Translations under genes and position numbers: made by a program
Assembly: GCA_000174895.1 (NCBI GenBank)
Contig: ACOK01000005.1
Coordinates: 11,332 to 51,286, forward strand
DNA: 39,955 nucleotides
Source: Ruminococcus flavefaciens FD-1
GTDB taxonomy: Bacteria; Bacillota; Clostridia; Oscillospirales; Ruminococcaceae
Reading direction: 5' to 3'
Notes under the pieces: generated by a model
What the model saw: only the letters and a program-made list of their open reading frames with translations
Told to the model about the DNA's origin: nothing
Database searches by the model: none
Shown: positions 32,730-39,955 of the stretch, in pieces
Numbering within the stretch: position 1 is the stretch's first letter
Layout: the number at the start of each line of letters is the position of its first letter

Positions 32730-34421
32730 ATGTCAGCTCAGGCGCAGAAACCTACGGAAGAAAAGCTGAAACCAAAGCTTTTCTCTGTCATCAAGAATTA
32801 CTCAAAAGAACAGTTCATCAAAGACGTTATATCGGGTGTCATCGTTGCTATCATCGCTCTTCCGCTCTCTATTGCTCTTGCACTTGCTTCGGGAGTAGGT
32901 CCTGAACAAGGTCTGTATACTGCTATTGTAGCCGGATTCATTGTCTCATTCCTCGGAGGAAGCCGTGTGCAGATAGCCGGTCCGACCGCCGCATTCGCTA
33001 CTATTGTTGCAGGTATTGTCGCTTCTGAAGGCATGGACGGACTTATTATTTCCACCATAATGGCCGGCATCATCATGCTGATCATGGGATTCTGCCGCTT
33101 CGGCGCTCTTATCAAATACATTCCGGGCACAATAACCAGCGGATTCACATTCGGCATTGCAGTTACTATCCTTCTCGGACAGATCAAGGATTTCCTTGGC
33201 CTTACATTCAGGCATTCTCCTATCGAAACAGTAGATAAGGTAAAAGAGATATTCCTCAGCCTTGATACTATCAATCCACAGGCGCTTCTGATAGGTGCCA
33301 TCTCGCTTGCTATCCTTATATTCTGGCCAAAGAAGCTGGAAAAAATCCCCGCATCACTTATCGCAGTTATTGTTGGTTCGGTGCTTGTAGGTGCATTGGA
33401 TCTGAACGTAAATACTATCGGTTCCCTTTACACCGTTTCAAAGGAACCTCCTCATCTCACCATCCCTGACGTTACTTTTGAAAGAGTAAAGGCACTTGTA
33501 CCAAATGCATTCACTATCGCTATCCTTGCGGCTATCGAGTCGCTTCTCTCATGTGTAGTTGCAGACGGTATGATCGGTTCAAAGCACCGCTCAAATATGG
33601 AACTCATCGCTCAGGGTGCAGCTAATATCGGCTCTGCTCTCTTCGGAGGAATCCCAGCTACAGGTGCGATAGCACGTACAGCCGCTAACGTAAAGAACGG
33701 CGGACGTACTCCTGTTGCTGGCATGGTTCACTCGGTCGTTGTGCTTATAATCCTTTGTCTCCTTATGGACAAGGCTTCACTTATTCCTATGCCGACTATT
33801 GCAGCTATCCTTTTCGTAGTCGCTTATAATATGTGCGGATGGAGAAATATCCGCAACACACTGAAAACTGCTCCTAAAAGTGATATTGCTGTTCTGTTCG
33901 TAACACTGATATTCACTGTTGTATTCGACCTTGTTGTTGCTATCGGTGTGGGCATGGTCATGGCATCTCTCCTCTTCATGAAGAGAATGGCTGATGTTAC
34001 TGAGGCTCACGCATGGGTAGACGTTGACGATGAAGACACTGACCCCGACAACATCCTTCTCAAAAAGATACCACAGAACACAAGAGTTTACGAGATCAAC
34101 GGTCCTATGTTCTTTGCTGCTTCCGATAAATACAGATATATGCTTTCTGACAAGAATATCGACGTTCTCTGCATACGTATGAGAAACGTTCCTGCTATTG
34201 ATGCAGCAGGCGTTGAGGCTCTTATGGGAATCGTAAGACGCTGTGAAAGACACGGCGTAAAGGTCATCTTCTCTCACGTTAACGAGCAGCCTATGCACGC
34301 TATGGAGAAGGCAGGCTTCATTGAACAGGTCGGCAAGGAGAATTTCTGCGACCACATCGATACAGCTCTTCTCCGTGCTGAAGAGATCGAAAAACAGATC
34401 GCAGCTTCAAAGAATAAATAA
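32730..34421 (+). CDS. SulP (SLC26) family anion transporter with STAS domain
   Basis: A 563-residue transporter. Residues 30-420 hold many membrane helices with family motifs VIVAIIALPLSIALALASG, GLYTAIVAGFIVSFLGGS, QIAGPTAAFATIVAG and GGIPATGAIARTAANVKNGG. The last 110 residues are a cytoplasmic STAS domain (VYEINGPMFFAAS, RMRNVPAIDAAGVEAL). Substrates of the family include sulfate, bicarbonate and other anions; this one cannot be fixed by eye. The frame is open further upstream, but ATG 32730 lies eight bases after GAGG and gives the usual N-terminus. Confidence 0.93.
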   Translation: MSAQAQKPTEEKLKPKLFSVIKNYSKEQFIKDVISGVIVAIIALPLSIALALASGVGPEQGLYTAIVAGFIVSFLGGSRVQIAGPTAAFATIVAGIVASEGMDGLIISTIMAGIIMLIMGFCRFGALIKYIPGTITSGFTFGIAVTILLGQIKDFLGLTFRHSPIETVDKVKEIFLSLDTINPQALLIGAISLAILIFWPKKLEKIPASLIAVIVGSVLVGALDLNVNTIGSLYTVSKEPPHLTIPDVTFERVKALVPNAFTIAILAAIESLLSCVVADGMIGSKHRSNMELIAQGAANIGSALFGGIPATGAIARTAANVKNGGRTPVAGMVHSVVVLIILCLLMDKASLIPMPTIAAILFVVAYNMCGWRNIRNTLKTAPKSDIAVLFVTLIFTVVFDLVVAIGVGMVMASLLFMKRMADVTEAHAWVDVDDEDTDPDNILLKKIPQNTRVYEINGPMFFAASDKYRYMLSDKNIDVLCIRMRNVPAIDAAGVEALMGIVRRCERHGVKVIFSHVNEQPMHAMEKAGFIEQVGKENFCDHIDTALLRAEEIEKQIAASKNK

Positions 34422-34431
34422 ACAAATCGTA

Positions 34432-34463
34432 AAAAGTCCTGAGAGATCAGGACTTTTATTTTT
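34432..34463 (+). terminator. Rho-independent terminator after SulP
   Basis: AAAAGTCCTGA (34432-34442) pairs exactly with TCAGGACTTTT (34447-34457) around a GAGA loop, followed by a T-rich stretch. It isolates the SulP transcript from sigG. Confidence 0.88.
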
Positions 34464-34503
34464 ACTCCAATTGCCATTCTTTCCCATGTTTATGACTATA
34501 TTT

Positions 34504-34536
34504 TCCGTCAATACTATCACTATCAACTGACGGAGG
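34504..34536 (+). promoter_or_regulatory. sigG leader hairpin overlapping the ribosome site
   Basis: TCCGTCA (34504-34510) is complementary to TGACGGA (34528-34534), and the right arm includes the first bases of the GGAGG ribosome site (34532-34536) of sigG. A folded RNA would partly hide the site. The stem is only 7 bp with a 17-base loop, so its strength needs calculation. Confidence 0.5.
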
Positions 34537-34544
34537 ATATGTGT

Positions 34545-35324
34545 ATGGGTTACAATAAAGTTGAGATAGCAGGGATAAATACCTCTGAACTGAAAGTTAT
34601 GAAAGAGGATGAGAAAATGGCACTTCTCAGGGAAATTAAAGCTACAGGCAGCAAAGAAGCCCGTGACAAGCTGATAAAAGGCAATCTCAGGCTGGTACTC
34701 AGCGTAATTCAGCGATTTACGGGCAGAGGCGAGGATATAGATGATCTTTTTCAGATAGGCGTGATCGGGCTGATAAAGGCTATCAACAACTTCGACCTGA
34801 CCAAGGAAGTTCGTTTCTCCACTTATTGTGTGCCTATGATAAGCGGCGAACTGAGGCGGCATCTCCGTGACTACAGTCACGTCAAGGTCAGCCGTTCACT
34901 GCGTGATCTTGCGTACAAAGCCATCCAGTCCAAGGAAAGGCTGACTGTCAGACTTCAGCGTGAGCCTTCCATAGATGAGATAGCCGAAGATATAGGCGAA
35001 AAGCGCTCCGAGATCGTTATCGCCCTTGAAAGCATAAGCGATCCGGTTTCACTGTATGAACCGGTTTATTCTGATTCTGATGATACGCTCTTTATAATGG
35101 ATCAGATAAGCGACAGAAATGACATCGAAAGCCGACTGAATGAACTGACTATCCGTGACGCTATCAATCAGCTGGGACAGCGTGAACGGAACATTCTCTA
35201 TCTGCGTTTTTTCCGTGGAAAGACTCAGACTGAAGTTGCAGGAGAGATCGGCATTTCACAGGCACAGGTATCACGCCTTGAGAAAAGTGCGATTCGCACA
35301 GTTAAGGGCAGTCTGCACCATTGA
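34545..35324 (+). CDS. sigG: Sporulation sigma factor SigG
   Basis: The 259-residue protein resembles B. subtilis sigma-G along its length: the N-terminus YNKVEIAGINTSEL matches the SigG-specific opening (NKVEICGVDTSKL), and region 2 has GNLRLVLSVIQRFTGRGED, DDLFQIGVIGLIKAI and RFSTYCVPMISGELRR. Region 3 and the region 4 helix-turn-helix GKTQTEVAGEIGISQAQVSRLEK are intact. Sigma-G runs late forespore gene expression. Here it is not next to spoIIGA/sigE, its usual neighbours. ATG 34545 is eight bases after GGAGG; the earlier ATG at 34539 is too close. Confidence 0.93.
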   Translation: MGYNKVEIAGINTSELKVMKEDEKMALLREIKATGSKEARDKLIKGNLRLVLSVIQRFTGRGEDIDDLFQIGVIGLIKAINNFDLTKEVRFSTYCVPMISGELRRHLRDYSHVKVSRSLRDLAYKAIQSKERLTVRLQREPSIDEIAEDIGEKRSEIVIALESISDPVSLYEPVYSDSDDTLFIMDQISDRNDIESRLNELTIRDAINQLGQRERNILYLRFFRGKTQTEVAGEIGISQAQVSRLEKSAIRTVKGSLHH

Positions 35325-35376
35325 AAGATATATGTTGCCGTGAATAAGTGCATTATGTGAAAATTTGCGTTTATGC

Positions 35377-35405
35377 TTGACTTTTTCCCTGTATTGTAAT
35401 AAAAT
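35377..35405 (+). promoter_or_regulatory. Sigma-A promoter candidate for the Thr/Tyr-rich protein
   Basis: TTGACT (35377-35382), 17 bases, TAAAAT (35400-35405), about 45 bases before the start codon of the gene at 35451. Confidence 0.6.
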
Positions 35406-35450
35406 AAATTTGCCACTTTTTTTATTGATTTATTTCGGGAGTGTGTATTA

Positions 35451-35981
35451 ATGAGCAAAAAGAAAAGCTATTTCAGCGGACTCAAAAAGTCAACCAAGAT
35501 CACTGTTTTATCCTGCGGATGTTTCCTCATCCTTACAATGGCAATCCTCATATTTTTCGTATTGTTCCCTATTACCCCCTCTGAAAAGGTAATCGCAGGT
35601 TTAGGGCGTGAAAGCATTTCAAGAAGCAACAGACAGACTACAGTTGCTTCAACTACAGCCGTTACGACAACAGCTATGGAAGATGTAGTCGTTTCAAAGG
35701 CAGTTGCTACAACTACAGCAGCAACCACATCACACAAGGAATTCACTATCAATGTAACATCGGGATCGGGATTCTACGTAAGCAACACCATCCCCACATG
35801 CGAACCCTATTCAGCCGGCTATGTTCCTACAACAGAAACTGCTACTGAGTATTATGACGAAACTTATGATGACGGCAGCGGTTATTACGATGATGGCAGC
35901 GGATATTATGACTACAATTACGATTATGGTTATGACTACGGTTACGACAATAGCTATGATAACGGATACTACGGATATTGA
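35451..35981 (+). CDS. Membrane-anchored Thr-rich protein with Tyr/Asp/Gly-rich tail
   Basis: A 176-residue protein I do not recognise. A basic cytoplasmic start (MSKKKSYFSGLKK) is followed by one membrane helix at about residues 17-41. A Thr/Ala-rich linker follows (TTAVTTTAM, ATTTAATTS), then a short segment, and a tail of about 45 residues built from YDDGSGYY and DYGYDYGYD units. The outside location is inferred from positive charges on the N-terminal side. GGGAG precedes the ATG. The tail is simple-sequence protein, acidic and aromatic, possibly for binding metal or the wall or for self-association; function unknown. Confidence 0.75.
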   Translation: MSKKKSYFSGLKKSTKITVLSCGCFLILTMAILIFFVLFPITPSEKVIAGLGRESISRSNRQTTVASTTAVTTTAMEDVVVSKAVATTTAATTSHKEFTINVTSGSGFYVSNTIPTCEPYSAGYVPTTETATEYYDETYDDGSGYYDDGSGYYDYNYDYGYDYGYDNSYDNGYYGY

Positions 35982-35989
35982 TAAAGAAA

Positions 35990-36020
35990 AGGCTTCCCGG
36001 ATCGGGGAAGCCTGATTTTT
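35990..36020. terminator. Terminator between the Tyr-rich gene and the NUDIX gene
   Basis: AGGCTTCCC (35990-35998) pairs with GGGAAGCCT (36005-36013) around a six-base loop. On the plus strand a T run follows (GATTTTTTA); the convergent NUDIX gene stops at 36023, and on the minus strand a TTTTC tract follows, so it may work in both directions. Confidence 0.85.
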
Positions 36021-36022
36021 TA

Positions 36023-36856
36023 TCAGTAAACTGCTTTTTTGATCATTGTCAGCTCTTCAAGGGAAACACAGCATTTGATCCTGTCGTACTTCATCAGTGA
36101 GATAAGCTCGTCTATCTCTGCCCAGCAGACCTCTGAAACTTCGGATTCCTGAAGGGTCATTTCTGCTCTGTGTACGTCTCCTCTGTAGATGTAAACTGCC
36201 ACAAGCTCGGAGTCGTCGATTTCGTTTTCTATATGCTCATTATGGCGAATACCGATGAATTCAAGCTTATTTGAAGGAATATCGATACCAAGCTCCTCGT
36301 GGATCTCACGGAGAGCAGTGTGGCGGAATTCACCGCCCTGTGTAACGTGGCCTGCTGCTGATACGTCATAGCAGTCGGGGCAGATATCCTTTTCGTGTGC
36401 TCTCTTCTGGAGAAGAACACTTACGCCCATATCTCTGCGTCTGATGAACCATATATGAACTGTCGGATGAAGAAGTCCGCTTCTGTGGACTACCGAACGT
36501 GGATAGCTCTTTGAGCTTATCCTGTTGTTGTCATCGATCAGATTCAGAAATTCATCCACTATAAATTCAGCGTCGATATTGTCATTGCTCTCAGCGCAGC
36601 CTCTTATGATCTGTAAAGCTTCCTCAGCGGGAGTATCGGGAGTTTCCTCATTTGAGATAAACACTCTCAGATTAAGCGGAGATGATACGCTGTCGAGGTA
36701 ATCTTTAAGCGAATCGCCGTCAGTAATGCTTTCCCGTCCGAGCATTTCAGCCACAATCCCGTACATTTTATCAGCGGATAAAAGCTTATTAAGAAAAATA
36801 TCAGTAGTATCCATAAAAAATCCCATCTGCACATTCCGTGCGTCCGTATTTGTCAA
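36023..36856 (-). CDS. NUDIX hydrolase with extra N-terminal helical region
   Basis: A 277-residue protein. Residues 1-125 are helical and of unknown role; residues about 130-275 are a NUDIX domain with VSAAGHVTQGG and ALREIHEELGI. The box reads GX5GX7REIHEELGI: the REUXEEXGU catalytic core is intact while the first Glu of the classical box is Gly. The surrounding HIWFIRRRDMGVSVLLQKRA resembles IPP-isomerase-like NUDIX proteins. TTG 36856 has AAAAAGGA five bases upstream; ATG 36814 is an alternative start. Substrate unknown. Confidence 0.83.
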   Translation of the reverse strand: MTNTDARNVQMGFFMDTTDIFLNKLLSADKMYGIVAEMLGRESITDGDSLKDYLDSVSSPLNLRVFISNEETPDTPAEEALQIIRGCAESNDNIDAEFIVDEFLNLIDDNNRISSKSYPRSVVHRSGLLHPTVHIWFIRRRDMGVSVLLQKRAHEKDICPDCYDVSAAGHVTQGGEFRHTALREIHEELGIDIPSNKLEFIGIRHNEHIENEIDDSELVAVYIYRGDVHRAEMTLQESEVSEVCWAEIDELISLMKYDRIKCCVSLEELTMIKKAVY

Positions 36857-36880
36857 AAAAATCCTTTTTCAGCGATATTC

Positions 36881-36909
36881 ATTATATACCCCAGCGGACA
36901 AAAAGTCAA
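36881..36909 (-). promoter_or_regulatory. Sigma-A promoter of the NUDIX gene
   Basis: On the minus strand TTGACT (36909-36904), 17 bases, TATAAT (36886-36881). It is divergent from the GH9 promoter, with only about 34 bases between the two -35 boxes. Confidence 0.8.
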
Positions 36910-36943
36910 TAGATTTCGGATATTTTTCAATTAAAAAAGATAT

Positions 36944-36972
36944 TTGACAACAGGTCATATTTAACTTATAAA
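36944..36972 (+). promoter_or_regulatory. Sigma-A promoter of the GH9 cellulase gene
   Basis: TTGACA (36944-36949), 17 bases, TATAAA (36967-36972). Transcription from here would leave an AT-rich leader of about 190 bases before the start codon, unusually long for this window. Confidence 0.7.
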
Positions 36973-37126
36973 AATATGCTGAAAATGTTTTGTTCTATGT
37001 TGAGTCAATCAGTCAAAACGTAGGATTGCAAAAACGATTTGTAAACTTTTGGAAACTCCCCTTTACATTCATTTTAAAAAGTATTAAAGTATATAGTGGA
37101 ATAAGGAATAGAAAACAATGCAAATA

Positions 37127-37163
37127 ATACTAATCCAAGGTTTATGGAATTAGTATAAGGAGG
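37127..37163 (+). promoter_or_regulatory. Leader hairpin and ribosome site of the GH9 gene
   Basis: ATACTAATCC (37127-37136) pairs with GGAATTAGTAT (37146-37156) with one bulged base, directly followed by AAGGAGG (37157-37163) and the ATG at 37171. The stem leaves the ribosome site free, so it may protect the 5' end or help expose the site. Confidence 0.5.
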
Positions 37164-37170
37164 ATATTAA

Positions 37171-39861
37171 ATGAGAAACAGAAAACAGAAACTTCTCTCA
37201 GCGGCTGCGGCGGCTGTCGTTGCAGTTTCAGCGGCCGTGCCTTACGTATCGGCTCCGACTGCCGTATACGCAGGTCAGCAGCTTGGTCAGACCGATTTTG
37301 ATGAAGGCGTAGGTCTGCCATGGCACATCGTTGAATCCGCTCCCGGTGTGATGGATTTCTCCATTGACGGCGGCACTTACAACGTTACTATCGTAAATCC
37401 GGGAGGCGCTTCCCGTGGAGGCGAAGACAGATGGGACTGCCAGTTCCGTCATCGTGGTCTGAAAATTGTTTCCGGCCATCAGTACGAGGTCAAGTATGAC
37501 ATCACCGCAACCGAAAGCGGTATGTACTACACTAAGATAGGCAACCTCGACGGAGATGTGGAGCTGTGGCATAACAATATGGCTGACAACGGCCCTGACT
37601 TCAACGGCTCATGGGATCTTATACATATCGATGCAAATAAAACCAACAGCGTGTCCCTTACGTTTACCGCTAACCAGAATATGGAAGTGGCTGAGTGGGC
37701 TTTCCATCTCGGAGGCAGCGGTCAGTACACTCCCCAGGATTGCTTCCCCGAGGGAACTGTCATATCTTTTGATAATATGTCTCTTGTTGACCTGACAAGC
37801 GATGAAAATGATTATCCCGAACAGGAAGTATGGCAGAGAGCTGATATCCTTACTAATCAGCTGGGATACTTCAGCGGCCGTGCCAAGAGAGCAACTCTCC
37901 TCACTGACAGCAGCAAAGAGACAGAATTCCAGCTGAAGGATGCTTCCGGCAGTTCCGTTTACAGCGGCAAGACTAAGAATTTCGGCTTTGACGAGGACTC
38001 GGGCGACAATGTTCAGGTCATAGATTTTACTGATTTCACCGGCGAAGGAACATTCTACCTTGAGACTTCCGACGGAGCTCAGAGCCGTGAATTCAATATC
38101 GGCGGCTCATCCGAATACTCAAGTATGCTCTACGATTCGCTGAACTATTTCTACCAGAACCGAAGCGGAATCCCGATAGAAAGCCAGTTCATTTCCTCAG
38201 GTGATACATCTGCTCTTGCCCGTGCAGCAGGTCATCCTACAGATATGGCCGAAATAGAGCAGACATGGGGATATAGCGGCACAAGCGGCTCTATCGACGT
38301 TACCGGCGGATGGTACGACGCAGGCGACCACGGCAAATACGTTGTCAACGGCGGCTTCTCTCTGTGGATGATGCAGAATCAGTACGAAACTGCTGTTAAA
38401 TATGGCTTTGAGAACGTCTACGCTGACGGTACTATGCTCATCCCCGAATGTTCAAACTCATACCCTGATCTTCTTGACGAGGCAAGATGGGAAATGGAGT
38501 GGATGTTCAGCATGATAGTTGACAGCGGAGAATATGAGGGCATGGTCTACCACAAGGCTCATGACGAAAAGTGGACTGCTCTCGGAATCGCTCCTGCTGA
38601 CGATGATATGAAACGAATAGTAAAGCCTCCCACGACTGCGGCTACTCTAAATTTTGCGGCTTGTGCGGCTCAGGCTTCACGTCTCTGGAAAGGCATTGAC
38701 GACGACTTCTCAAAGAAGTGCCTTGAAGCTGCGGAGAGATCCTATGAAGCGGCAAAGGCTCATCCTGATATGCTCGCACCTCTCGATGAATCCATAGGCG
38801 GCGGTGCATACGGTGATACTGATGTGGAGGATGAATTCTACTGGGCTGCCATGGAGCTGTTCATCACAACCGGCAACGAGGATTACTACGACGAGACTAC
38901 TGATTCGCAGTTCTTCCTCGATGTTCCCACAACTCTCGGAGGCGGAGAAAGCGTTGATACAGTCGGCTCATTCGACTGGGGAAACACCGCTCTCCTCGGC
39001 ACATTCAGCGCTGCACTCAATCCTGACAGCTTCGATAAGGGCGACGTTGAGATAATCGGTGACGCCTTTGCGAAAGCTGCTGACCATTACATCGAAATGG
39101 AGGAAAATCAGGGATACGGTGTGCCATACGGACAGAGCACTCTCAGCTACAACGACAGCGACAAGGGCTACATCTGGGGCTCAAACTCTTTCGTTGCCGA
39201 TAACTCCATAGTTATGGCGTACAGCTACCTCCTCAGCGGAGACGAGAAATATCTTGACGGCGCTATCGGCGGTATGGACTATCTTCTCGGCAGAAATGCT
39301 ATGGACTACTCCTATGTTACGGGTTATGGCACTCATACCACTGAAAATCCGCACCACCGCTACTGGGCAAATCAGGTAGATGCTGCTTTCCCGAAAGCAC
39401 CATGCGGAGTAATGGCAGGAGGTCCTAACTCAGGTATGCAGGATCCGTGGGTTCAGGGCTCAGGCTGGAAAAAGGGCGAGATTGAGCCGCAGAAGTGCTA
39501 CCTTGACAATATTGAAGCCTGGTCAGTCAACGAATGTACCATCAACTGGAATGCTTCACTTGCGTGGCTCACAGGCTTTATCGCTCAGGAAAACGGAGGA
39601 ATCGAGGCAGGCAGCACAGGTTCAGCTGCCGGTATCTCCAATGACGGCGGCAAAGGTGAATCCAATACCAAAGCCACTAAAAAGGAAAATTCACCATCAA
39701 AGGAAAAGGCAGCAAAAACTACAAATTCCAGAAAGGACAGCGAATCTCAGGAAGACAGCGGAAATGTAAAAATGGTCGCTGTTATCGCAGGAGCAGCTGT
39801 TGTCAGTATTATATCCCTTGAGCTTTTCGTGTACAAGCTCATTAAGCTCAAAAAGAAATAA
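37171..39861 (+). CDS. Secreted GH9 cellulase with CBM-like and Ig-like domains and a C-terminal membrane anchor
   Basis: An 896-residue family-9 glycoside hydrolase for cellulose or related beta-glucans. A signal peptide occupies residues 1-34 (cleavage near VYA-GQQ). Residues about 38-212 look like a CBM4/9-type beta-sandwich, and about 225-312 like the CelD N-terminal Ig domain (NQLGYFSGRAKRATL). The catalytic domain spans about 317-805: WYDAGDHGKYVVNGG with D383 and D386, NPHHRYWANQ with H728-H729, and VNECTINWNASLAWLTGF with E788, the expected acid. A Ser/Thr/Lys/Glu linker, a helix at about 868-890 and KLKKK end the protein. No dockerin or LPXTG motif is present, so anchoring by the helix is likely. 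Confidence 0.95.
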   Translation: MRNRKQKLLSAAAAAVVAVSAAVPYVSAPTAVYAGQQLGQTDFDEGVGLPWHIVESAPGVMDFSIDGGTYNVTIVNPGGASRGGEDRWDCQFRHRGLKIVSGHQYEVKYDITATESGMYYTKIGNLDGDVELWHNNMADNGPDFNGSWDLIHIDANKTNSVSLTFTANQNMEVAEWAFHLGGSGQYTPQDCFPEGTVISFDNMSLVDLTSDENDYPEQEVWQRADILTNQLGYFSGRAKRATLLTDSSKETEFQLKDASGSSVYSGKTKNFGFDEDSGDNVQVIDFTDFTGEGTFYLETSDGAQSREFNIGGSSEYSSMLYDSLNYFYQNRSGIPIESQFISSGDTSALARAAGHPTDMAEIEQTWGYSGTSGSIDVTGGWYDAGDHGKYVVNGGFSLWMMQNQYETAVKYGFENVYADGTMLIPECSNSYPDLLDEARWEMEWMFSMIVDSGEYEGMVYHKAHDEKWTALGIAPADDDMKRIVKPPTTAATLNFAACAAQASRLWKGIDDDFSKKCLEAAERSYEAAKAHPDMLAPLDESIGGGAYGDTDVEDEFYWAAMELFITTGNEDYYDETTDSQFFLDVPTTLGGGESVDTVGSFDWGNTALLGTFSAALNPDSFDKGDVEIIGDAFAKAADHYIEMEENQGYGVPYGQSTLSYNDSDKGYIWGSNSFVADNSIVMAYSYLLSGDEKYLDGAIGGMDYLLGRNAMDYSYVTGYGTHTTENPHHRYWANQVDAAFPKAPCGVMAGGPNSGMQDPWVQGSGWKKGEIEPQKCYLDNIEAWSVNECTINWNASLAWLTGFIAQENGGIEAGSTGSAAGISNDGGKGESNTKATKKENSPSKEKAAKTTNSRKDSESQEDSGNVKMVAVIAGAAVVSIISLELFVYKLIKLKKK

Positions 39862-39867
39862 AACAAT

Positions 39868-39899
39868 ATCCCCGAGGTGCGGCTTCACACTTCGGGGAT
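39868..39899 (+). terminator. Hairpin after the GH9 gene
   Basis: ATCCCCGAGGTG (39868-39879) pairs with CACTTCGGGGAT (39888-39899) with one G-U pair and an eight-base loop. No T run follows, so it may be a weak terminator or an RNA 3' end stabiliser. Confidence 0.55.
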
Positions 39900-39914
39900 C
39901 AATAATAAAACGCC

Positions 39915-39955
39915 ACAGCATAACTGCTGTACTCTTACAGAAGTTTTTACACGAG
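39915..39955. repeat. Left half of the dispersed palindromic repeat, cut by the window edge
   Basis: CAGCATAACTGCTGTACTC then GAAGTTTTTAC corresponds to the left arm of the element at 25713-25751 (CAGCATACTTAACCGCTGTAC then GAAGTTTTTACG). The window ends inside the repeat. Confidence 0.65.

Noticed and set aside
33777..34355. A 192-codon minus-strand frame inside SulP
   Set aside because: Antisense shadow of the STAS region; no start context or motif.
35840..35981. Tandem DNA repeats at the end of the Tyr-rich gene considered as a CRISPR or satellite
   Set aside because: Units are short, irregular and keep the reading frame, so they are protein repeats, not spacers and repeats.

Overview
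The window looks like chromosomal DNA of a cellulolytic Ruminococcus (Oscillospiraceae, Bacillota), probably close to R. albus. The reasons are moderate GC content, AGGAGG-type ribosome sites with some TTG and GTG starts, a sporulation-type sigma-G factor, an ECF sigma factor with a Thr-rich membrane anti-sigma partner, and a large secreted family-9 glycoside hydrolase. The genus is inferred from gene content and style, not from a database match.

Layout. Positions 1-2414 hold a leftward ECF sigma/anti-sigma pair behind an ECF-like promoter. Positions 2452-25674 hold a leftward run of 24 tightly packed reading frames (23 genes, with cbiD in two frames). It has a good sigma-A promoter at its upstream end (25646-25674) and a strong terminator at its downstream end (2452-2481). 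In transcription order it is: an MscS channel, two FAD-dependent oxidoreductases, a small unknown protein, ksgA, then a nearly complete anaerobic cobalamin set (cbiL, cbiD, cbiF, cbiG, cbiH, cbiJ, cbiET fusion, cbiA, cobT, cobU, cobS, a second cobU-like gene, cobC, cbiB, cobD, cbiP, cbiC), then an ABC-F ATPase and a DUF2130 coiled-coil protein. The set runs from cobalt-precorrin-2 methylation through ring contraction, amidation, aminopropanol attachment and nucleotide-loop assembly. Cobalt insertion, early tetrapyrrole steps, cobalt uptake and corrinoid adenosylation are not here. No cobalamin riboswitch was seen.

Positions 25713-26005 are a long imperfect palindrome with a perfect 24-bp stem at its core. 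Related half-copies form the first about 57 bases and the last about 41 bases of the window, so the window is probably a contig that ends in a dispersed repeat. Positions 26013-30302 hold a leftward YtrA-like unit: GntR regulator, ABC ATPase, three related ABC-2 type permeases and a CPBP membrane protease, behind a consensus promoter overlapped by a palindromic operator candidate. From 30419 genes run mostly rightward: a membrane glycosyltransferase (frameshifted), a small C39-like papain-fold protein, a SulP anion transporter with STAS domain, sigG, a Thr/Tyr-rich membrane-anchored protein, a leftward NUDIX hydrolase, and a GH9 cellulase anchored by a C-terminal membrane helix.

Two genes, cbiD and the glycosyltransferase, are each broken by what looks like one extra base, at 19516-19517 and 31732-31735. 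In both cases the rest of the protein continues intact in the next frame. This could be sequencing error, recent mutation or, less likely, programmed recoding. All functional calls come from reading motifs by eye; no search was run.
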